Below, piece by piece: positions 42,768-48,528 of a DNA stretch of 48,528 nucleotides. Within the stretch, counting starts at the first letter, position 1. Every line of letters starts with the position of its first letter. The stretch covers positions 1 through 48,528 of the forward strand of contig JAMBOW010000016.1 of NCBI GenBank assembly GCA_023715865.1. The letters run 5' to 3'. The notes beneath the pieces were generated by a model. That model was not told where the DNA came from and ran no database searches. It saw only the letters and a program-made list of their open reading frames with translations. The position numbers and the translations under genes were made by a program. Source of the stretch: Neobacillus mesonae. GTDB taxonomy: Bacteria; Bacillota; Bacilli; Paenibacillales; Paenibacillaceae.

Positions 42768-44909
42768 TCATTTATCTTCCTTCTGCTCCATGGCAGCTTT
42801 CAGCAGGTCCCCAAGGTTTGAGCCTAATGATTCCTTCTTCTCAAATTGCTTGACCAGTTTTTGCTGCTCTCGCTTATTTACTCGCTGTTTGTCCTTGTCT
42901 ACTGTCTCTGTTATGCCGCACGGAAGGCATTGAACATACATACCCGCCTTTCCTTCTTTGAGCTCCATCTTCTTATGGCACTGCGGGCAGCGGCGATTGG
43001 AAAGACGTTTCTCTGCAGAACGCTTATAACCGCAATCTGTTGAAGGGCATACCAAAAATTTACCTCGTTTAGATTTCTTCTCTAACAGACGAGTACCACA
43101 GTCCGGACAGTTGCTGTTAGATACATTATGAGGTTTGTATTCGGTGGTACTATTCTTAACACTGCGAACCAGTTCTTCCGCCATCTTTCGAATACCGTTA
43201 AGGAACGGTTCAGGAGAACCCTGCCCTTTAGCAATCCGTTCAAGCTCAGACTCCCATTTGGCAGTGAGCTCAGGTGTACGGAGCTGCGGAGCCGCAAGCT
43301 CAATCAACTGTTTACCTTTGCCTGTAGGATGCATTACATTTCCTTGACGTTCAATTGTATCACTGCTTACAAGCTTCTCGATAATGTCGGCCCTGGTTGC
43401 CGGTGTGCCTAGACCATGCTTTTCCATCTGAGCAAGCAAAGCTGCTTCATTATATCGTTTTGGCGGCATCGTACGTCCCGATTTGATGATACAGCGCTGA
43501 ATCTTAAAGCTGTCGCCCTCGCGAAGCTCTGGCAGCTGCTGTCCGCTGCCTTTAGAATCAAACGATTCATCCGAGGAGTCATCTTCTTCCTCACTGTAAC
43601 CTTCTGCGCCATAAACCTCACGCCACCCATGATGCTTAACGGTCGTACCTTTCACGATAAATGATTCTTTTTCTGCTTCGAGCTTAACCTGCACTGCATC
43701 GTATCTGGCTGCTGGATAGAATAGACTGATAAATCGTCTGACAATCAAATCATAGAGTTTACGTTCCTCACTCGACAATTGATTTAGAAGGACGGTCTGC
43801 TCGGTTGGGATAATAGCGTGATGATCACTGACTTTGCTGTCGTCCACAATCCGCTTCGTAATGGGAAGGCTACCTCGAAGAAGCGGTCTAGCCAGTGAAC
43901 TGTATGGACCTACAGCAACACTTTCCAATCGTTCCTTAAGTGTTCCGGTCATATCAGAAGTCAGATATCTGCTGTCTGTGCGTGGATAGGTTACCAGCTT
44001 GTGCTGTTCGTACAATCTCTGCAAAATATTTGAGGTTTCCTTAGCTGAGAAACCATATCTTTTATTGGCATCTCTCTGAAGCTCTGTCAGATCATATGCG
44101 AGTGGATGAGGTTCAACCTTCTCGCTTTTTTTGACCTGAACGACTTTAACGGAGCGGCCTTCAAGCTTGCGCTTAAGCTCCTCAGTCCGAGCTTTATCAA
44201 ATATACGAGAATCTCCCTGAGGAGCACGCCATATTGCTTGAAAGCTCCCGAAATCAGCTGACAGCGTCTCGTACTCTTCTGAACGGAAGCTCGTAATCTC
44301 TTTTTCCCGATTCATGATCATTCCGAGAGTTGGGGTTTGAACACGTCCTGCGGACAATTGGGCATTATATTTCACAGTCAATGCTCTCGTAACATTCAGG
44401 CCAATCATCCAGTCTGCTTCTGCACGACAGCGCGCTGATTCATACAAACGGTCAAACTGGTGCCCTGGCTTTAGGCTCGCAAACCCTTCCTTAATGGCTT
44501 TATCTGTCTGCGACGAAATCCATAAGCGTTTAAAAGGCTTCTTGAAATGAGCCATCTGCATGATCCAGCGGGCAAGCAGTTCTCCTTCCCGAGCAGCATC
44601 CGTTGCAATAATAAGCTCTTTGATGTCCTGCCTTTTCATCAGCTGCTGAACTGCTTTATATTGATGATTCGTTTCCCGCAGCACCTTCAGCTTTGTCTGC
44701 TTTGGCAAAATTGGGAGATCTGTAAGATCCCAGGTTGCATATTTATGATCATAATCCTCAGGCTCTGCCAGTCCTACCAGATGGCCCAAAGCCCAAGTCA
44801 CTACGTATTTCGGTCCTTCAAAATAGCTTTTATGTTTTTCGCGGCTTCCCATAACCCGTGCAATCTCACGTGCTACAGACGGCTTTTCTGCTAATACAAG
44901 TACTTTCAT
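42768..44909 (-). CDS. topB: DNA topoisomerase III
   Basis: This 713-residue type IA topoisomerase has a Toprim domain (E8 in LAEKPSVA; ATDAAREGE at 102-110), the active-site tyrosine Y308 (VTYPRTDSRYL) and two C-terminal zinc-ribbon units (CPDCG...CPSTDCG, then CPQCH...CLPCG). It relaxes and decatenates DNA through single-strand passage. The second Asp of the Toprim DxD is replaced by Ala (A106); I recall a similar change in Bacillus TopB. GAAAGGAGAG stands about 6 nt before the ATG. Confidence 0.95.
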   Translation of the reverse strand: MKVLVLAEKPSVAREIARVMGSREKHKSYFEGPKYVVTWALGHLVGLAEPEDYDHKYATWDLTDLPILPKQTKLKVLRETNHQYKAVQQLMKRQDIKELIIATDAAREGELLARWIMQMAHFKKPFKRLWISSQTDKAIKEGFASLKPGHQFDRLYESARCRAEADWMIGLNVTRALTVKYNAQLSAGRVQTPTLGMIMNREKEITSFRSEEYETLSADFGSFQAIWRAPQGDSRIFDKARTEELKRKLEGRSVKVVQVKKSEKVEPHPLAYDLTELQRDANKRYGFSAKETSNILQRLYEQHKLVTYPRTDSRYLTSDMTGTLKERLESVAVGPYSSLARPLLRGSLPITKRIVDDSKVSDHHAIIPTEQTVLLNQLSSEERKLYDLIVRRFISLFYPAARYDAVQVKLEAEKESFIVKGTTVKHHGWREVYGAEGYSEEEDDSSDESFDSKGSGQQLPELREGDSFKIQRCIIKSGRTMPPKRYNEAALLAQMEKHGLGTPATRADIIEKLVSSDTIERQGNVMHPTGKGKQLIELAAPQLRTPELTAKWESELERIAKGQGSPEPFLNGIRKMAEELVRSVKNSTTEYKPHNVSNSNCPDCGTRLLEKKSKRGKFLVCPSTDCGYKRSAEKRLSNRRCPQCHKKMELKEGKAGMYVQCLPCGITETVDKDKQRVNKREQQKLVKQFEKKESLGSNLGDLLKAAMEQKEDK

Positions 44910-45151
44910 GTGACTCTCCTTTCTATAACACCCTTCATTATATCATTCCTTTAGTGTGCCTGCGAAAGAAGCATCCTCCTTTTAAATATAGGGATTTCCC
45001 TAAAATAGATGTCATATTACATTACACAATATTGATAATGCCTGACTTTTATCTGACTTACTGTTTTTGAATCAGAAAGATATTCACTTAAAAAACAAAG
45101 AAAAATTAAGGAAATAACATATGTAATCGTTTTATTGAGTTTGCTACTATA
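44910..45151. other. Divergent intergenic region, topB/amidase
   Basis: AT-rich, with no credible gene. It contains the topB ribosome binding site and the upstream part of the amidase promoter region. No clear topB promoter was seen. Confidence 0.4.
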
Positions 45152-45180
45152 TTGTAACATTATCTAACATTGAATATGAT
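45152..45180 (+). promoter_or_regulatory. Amidase gene promoter
   Basis: TTGTAA, a 17-nt spacer and TATGAT (5 of 6) place the start near 45187, about 37 bp before the ATG. Confidence 0.55.
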
Positions 45181-45223
45181 TTAACCACCATACTTTACAT
45201 AATATTTTGAGGAGAGTGTTTAC

Positions 45224-47164
45224 ATGAATTTGAACCTACCGATACATCTATGGAAAAAAAGCGGACAAGCCCTACTCGCAGCCGCACTCTTAAGCAGCTC
45301 GTTCTTCATTCCTGCCTCTGAAACTTCAGCTGCCGCAGCAGGGACCGTCAAATCCAGCTCCTCTTCTTCTCAAGCCGCTTCCAAAAAGCCGGCAAGCGCT
45401 GCCTATTTCTATGAACAATTGAAGCAAGCCGCAGAGACAGCTAGCGTCTCATTCAGCTTGGAAGAACTCTCTGGCCCTGTCGTTCAAAGACAAGCTGCGG
45501 CAAAAGCGATACAGGAGTGGCTCTCCCTGCCTGCATCTGATATTTCATTCAAAGACATCGCACAATCCAGTCCGTATGCTGACGCCATTAGCGCCGTTGC
45601 TCATGCAGGGATTATGACCGGTTATAGTCAACAGTCCTTCTTACCAAGAACACCTCTCACGGTGGAGGATGTAAATCTTATTCATGATCGTCTACTTAGC
45701 TACATAACGCCTTTCGAATTAGAGGAAGCTACGATTGCTGAAATGCAAAAGGCCATGGAACAAGGGAAGCTAACCTCCACTCAACTCGTGCAAATGTATC
45801 TAGATCGGATTGAACAATATGATGATCAGGGTTCCTCGGTGAATGCAGTTCTGACGATTAATGATGATGCGCTCGAAATCGCAGCACAGTTGGATGCAGA
45901 ACGTAAAACTACAGGAGCCCGCAGTGCTCTTCACGGTATTCCAATTCTAGTTAAAGATAATTATGATACCAGCGATATGCCGACAACTGCTGGCTGCTTG
46001 TGCCTCAAAGACTCTATCCCAGATGAGGATGCAGAGCAAATTGCGAAATTAAAAGAAGCAGGCGCCATCATCCTAGGCAAAACGAACCTGCATGAATTTG
46101 CATTCGGCATTACAACATCCAGCTCACTCGGCGGACAAACACTGAATCCGTATGCACTTGATCATTATCCTGGCGGTTCAAGCGGAGGAACAGGCGCGGC
46201 GATTGCTTCAAACTTTGCTGCTGCCGGCTTAGGTACGGATACGGGCGGTTCCATTCGGATCCCTTCAAGCTTCAATAGTCTTGTGGGCATTCGTCCAACG
46301 ATCGGCTTAGCTAGCCGTGACGGTATCATCCCGCTCGCGCTTACCCAGGATGTAGGCGGCCCAATGGCACGAACAGTCGAAGATGCAGCTATTATGCTGG
46401 ATGCAATTGCTGGTTACGATCCTGAGGATGTCGGAACCGCCGCAAGTGTAGGACAAATTCCGAACAGCTATACAGATTACTTAGATGCGGAAGGTCTTAA
46501 AGGTGCACGTATAGGGGTTGCTATCGAGCTGTTCTCCAGCGGCAATGAAGCTGAAGAAGAAATGTCAGATCTTATCTACAATGCCGTTGATGAAATCGAA
46601 GCTTTAGGTGCAACAGCGGTAGAAATTAAAATTCCTAACTTGGACCTGATCGGAAAATATCCTAGCTTGAGCAGCTATGAATTCAAATTTCAGCTTAATG
46701 ATTATTTAGAGGAACTGGGCGAAGATGCTCCATACAGCACTCTTTCCGAAATTATTGCTTCAGGCAATTATGACTTAGCTCAAGAGCAATCCATGAAATC
46801 TCGTGATGCCCGCGAAACACTGGAAACAGAAGAATACAAAGACATTGTGTTAAACCGAACCAAAGTAACGAAAGAATCTATCTTAAAAGTAATGGCTGAC
46901 AATGACTTGGACGCTATTGTGTACCCTACCACCACCCAAGCTGCTGCAATTATTGGTGAGTCTCAAAATTCGGGAGGCAATAACCGCCTTAGCCCATTTT
47001 CTGGCTTCCCGGCTATCACCGTTCCAGCTGGGTTTACAGCGGATGGACTGCCTGTCGGTATTGAGTTCTTGGGAAGAGCCTTCGATGAAGGTAATTTGAT
47101 CAAGCTTGCTTACAGCTACGAACAGGGAACACAGCATCGTAAAGCACCTGCCTTGACCAAATAA
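45224..47164 (+). CDS. Secreted amidase (amidase signature family) with SLH-like segment
   Basis: This 646-residue protein has a signal peptide (KK, hydrophobic 16-30, probable cleavage after ETSAAA near 38), a Ser-rich linker, a single SLH-like segment (108-150, FKDIAQSSPYADAISAVAHA and the MTGYSQQSF turn) and an amidase-signature domain from about 165. The catalytic Lys-Ser-Ser is complete: K244 (ILVKDNYD), S319/S320 (GGSSGGTGAA) and nucleophile S343 (DTGGSIRIPSS). It hydrolyses an unknown amide outside the cell. A GAGGAGAG site precedes the ATG, and a perfect-palindrome terminator follows. Confidence 0.92.
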   Translation: MNLNLPIHLWKKSGQALLAAALLSSSFFIPASETSAAAAGTVKSSSSSSQAASKKPASAAYFYEQLKQAAETASVSFSLEELSGPVVQRQAAAKAIQEWLSLPASDISFKDIAQSSPYADAISAVAHAGIMTGYSQQSFLPRTPLTVEDVNLIHDRLLSYITPFELEEATIAEMQKAMEQGKLTSTQLVQMYLDRIEQYDDQGSSVNAVLTINDDALEIAAQLDAERKTTGARSALHGIPILVKDNYDTSDMPTTAGCLCLKDSIPDEDAEQIAKLKEAGAIILGKTNLHEFAFGITTSSSLGGQTLNPYALDHYPGGSSGGTGAAIASNFAAAGLGTDTGGSIRIPSSFNSLVGIRPTIGLASRDGIIPLALTQDVGGPMARTVEDAAIMLDAIAGYDPEDVGTAASVGQIPNSYTDYLDAEGLKGARIGVAIELFSSGNEAEEEMSDLIYNAVDEIEALGATAVEIKIPNLDLIGKYPSLSSYEFKFQLNDYLEELGEDAPYSTLSEIIASGNYDLAQEQSMKSRDARETLETEEYKDIVLNRTKVTKESILKVMADNDLDAIVYPTTTQAAAIIGESQNSGGNNRLSPFSGFPAITVPAGFTADGLPVGIEFLGRAFDEGNLIKLAYSYEQGTQHRKAPALTK

Positions 47165-47198
47165 CTGTTCCTAAAATTCGCAATCAATAAACATGTTA

Positions 47199-47240
47199 TT
47201 ACAAGAGGGCGTACCGATTAATCGGTACGCCCTCTTGTAA
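47199..47240. terminator. Perfect 42-bp palindromic terminator
   Basis: Two 21-bp arms (47199-47219 and 47220-47240) are perfect reverse complements with no unpaired centre; T-rich sequence follows on plus and AATAACA on minus. It separates the convergent amidase and fabH genes. Confidence 0.85.
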
Positions 47241-47283
47241 TACTTTTTAATAACCGGGTGACTAAGGATTCAAATAACAAGTT

Positions 47284-48279
47284 TTATTTTCGATCTGGCA
47301 CAGTCCATCGAAGAATAACACCAGCATACGTCAAACCTCCACCAAATCCAAACAATAACATCGTGTCATCACATTTCAGACGGCCATGATCCAGCCCAAG
47401 CTGAATAGCAAGAGGAATGGAGGCAGCTGACGTATTACCCCTGTATTCTACACTGGTGAGTGTACGCTCGATAGGAACCGGGCCTTTTTCGCAGATGGAC
47501 TCAATCATTCTTAGATTGGCACTATGCGGTACAAACCACTGAATATCCTCCGGCTGTATTCCAGCCTGATTAATAAGCTTATAAGAAACGTCAGGTACAT
47601 TACGAACAGCCCACTTATAGACTTCACGTCCATTTTGAACAAGAAATGGGTTGTTTTCAATGTTTACCCCATCGATTTCCGTAGCAAATGTTCTTCTATA
47701 TAAATGTCCACCACCGATTCCGTGAGTGCCGGATATTGACGAAATAAAGCTTGGATGATCCTCATCTCTCTCGATTAATACGACTCCAGCTCCGTCTCCA
47801 AAAAGAATACAAGTTGACCGATCCGTATAATCTGTAATTTTAGAGAGGGTTTCAGCTCCAACAACAAGTACTTTCTTGTGTATTCCACTGGAAATCATTC
47901 CGTCTGCCAGCTGTAAGCCATAAACAAACCCTGCACATGCTGCACCTAGATCCATCGAGCCTGTTTGTTTAATATTAAAATGATGCTGAATCCGAGAAGC
48001 TACACTAGGAAAAGTATACTCAGCTGTACTGGTGGCTACAAGGATCATATCGACATCCGTTACATCAACAGTGTATCGTTCTATCATATCAGCAACTGCC
48101 TTACAGCTTAGATCAGAGACAAACTCATTGTCTTCAGCAATTCTTCGTTCCCGCATGCCTGTACGCTGTACGATCCATTCGTCATTGGTATCAACCATTT
48201 GTTCAAGGTCAGCATTGGTTAAAATCTTTTCGGGTACATAAGTACCGATTGCCGTTATTTTAGCTTTAGACTGATGCAT
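47284..48279 (-). CDS. fabH: Beta-ketoacyl-ACP synthase III
   Basis: This 331-residue condensing enzyme starts fatty acid synthesis by joining acyl-CoA and malonyl-ACP. The triad is complete: C115 (GAACAGF), H252 (VPHSANLRM) and N282 (YRGNTSAAS). It stands alone rather than in a fabHF operon, so it may be the FabHB-type second copy; that is inference. A FapR-like box overlaps its promoter. Confidence 0.95.
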   Translation of the reverse strand: MHQSKAKITAIGTYVPEKILTNADLEQMVDTNDEWIVQRTGMRERRIAEDNEFVSDLSCKAVADMIERYTVDVTDVDMILVATSTAEYTFPSVASRIQHHFNIKQTGSMDLGAACAGFVYGLQLADGMISSGIHKKVLVVGAETLSKITDYTDRSTCILFGDGAGVVLIERDEDHPSFISSISGTHGIGGGHLYRRTFATEIDGVNIENNPFLVQNGREVYKWAVRNVPDVSYKLINQAGIQPEDIQWFVPHSANLRMIESICEKGPVPIERTLTSVEYRGNTSAASIPLAIQLGLDHGRLKCDDTMLLFGFGGGLTYAGVILRWTVPDRK

Positions 48280-48309
48280 CTCTTCACCTTCCTTAATGTT
48301 TATAACCTC

Positions 48310-48315
48310 ATTATA
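48310..48315 (-). promoter_or_regulatory. fabH promoter -10
   Basis: On minus a perfect TATAAT lies about 30 bp before the fabH ATG. The -35 region falls inside the FapR-like box and is a poor match, which fits a promoter tuned by that repressor. Confidence 0.55.
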
Positions 48316-48325
48316 ACACTAGGTA

Positions 48326-48342
48326 CTAGTACTTGGTACTAA
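48326..48342 (-). promoter_or_regulatory. FapR-like operator
   Basis: On minus TTAGTACCAAGTACTAG closely matches the 17-bp FapR consensus of Bacillales (TTAGTACCNNNTACTAA-like). FapR represses lipid synthesis genes and is released by malonyl-CoA. It lies just upstream of the -10 of fabH. Confidence 0.8.
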
Positions 48343-48382
48343 TTTTAAAAAGAATATTTCCCATTTTTGTTTTTATTACAAT

Positions 48383-48419
48383 AAAAAAAGACACTATCGA
48401 ATTTAATCAATAGTGTCTT
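48383..48419 (-). terminator. rRNA operon terminator
   Basis: On minus AAGACACTAT pairs with ATAGTGTCTT around a 12-nt loop, followed by a run of T residues, 7 bp past the 5S end. Confidence 0.92.
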
Positions 48420-48425
48420 CTGTGT

Positions 48426-48528
48426 GCTTGGCAACGTCCTACTCTCCCAGGACCCTGCGGTCCAAGTACCATCGGCGCTGGAGGGCTTAACGGTCGTGTT
48501 CGGGATGGGTACGTGTGGAACCCCTCCG
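48426..48528 (-). rRNA. rrf: 5S rRNA, 3' part (partial)
   Basis: The reverse complement contains CCCATCCCGAACACG, TTAAGCCCTCCAGCGCCGAT, GGTACTTGGACCGCAGG and GGGAGAGTAGGACGTTGCCA, the conserved 3' portion of bacterial 5S. About 14 nt of the 5' end lie beyond the window. Confidence 0.96.

Noticed and set aside
1..48528. CRISPR arrays, insertion sequences, prophage genes, tRNA genes
   Set aside because: No regular spacer-repeat array, transposase-like frame, phage gene or cloverleaf was seen on either strand.

Overview
The window looks like a chromosomal segment of a low-to-moderate GC Gram-positive bacterium of the Bacillales, most probably Paenibacillus. The signs are Bacillus-type rRNA leaders, strong AGGAGG ribosome binding sites with frequent GTG and TTG starts, LicT/RAT antitermination, a FapR-type box, a guanine riboswitch plus PurR boxes, and the gene order purEKBCSQLFMNHD. 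The genus is inferred from overall resemblance, not from a search.

The window is bounded by two rRNA operons in the same orientation. The 5' end of a 16S gene (minus strand) is at the left edge and the 3' end of a 5S gene with its terminator is at the right edge, so the whole window is an inter-rrn segment.

From 0.6 to 8.5 kb there are small accessory genes: a cyclase/formamidase-family enzyme, an AraC regulator next to a LysE-type exporter, a DUF2339 membrane protein behind a striking interleaved inverted-repeat leader, small membrane proteins, two VOC proteins, a DUF4176 protein, a DUF6886-like protein and a lipoprotein. From 8.6 to 15.2 kb is a beta-glucoside regulon (two GH1 6-phospho-beta-glucosidases, licT, bglP) with three separate RAT/terminator leaders and a cre-like site. 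From 15.4 to 17.1 kb are a hypothetical protein, a nucleotidyltransferase-like protein and a Nudix hydrolase. From 17.3 to 21.3 kb is a TetR-controlled ABC exporter of the FtsX/MacB type. From 21.3 to 25.0 kb a GH3 glycosidase diverges from an AraC regulator. From 25.0 to 26.8 kb is a two-gene mhqO-mhqD-like operon with a perfect 18-bp operator just downstream of its promoter.

From 26.9 to 41.4 kb lies a complete IMP biosynthesis operon on the minus strand, read purE, K, B, C, S, Q, L, F, M, N, H, D. Its control region holds two inverted PurR boxes, a guanine aptamer and a terminator, with a visible antiterminator pairing. Many junctions overlap (purE/K, K/B, Q/L, L/F, M/N). Two junctions are unusually long: purF-purM (about 0.5 kb of tandem hairpin repeats) and purH-purD (about 0.3 kb with one strong hairpin).

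From 41.4 to 48.4 kb are a universal stress protein, a DUF1294 membrane protein, an overlooked 45-residue ORF, topoisomerase III, a secreted amidase with an SLH-like segment, and a fabH preceded by a FapR-like box.

No insertion sequence, prophage or CRISPR array was seen. I found no wholly new multi-gene system. The least explained elements are the DUF2339 leader (2821-2903), the purF-purM repeat array (31996-32330) and the hairpin before purD.
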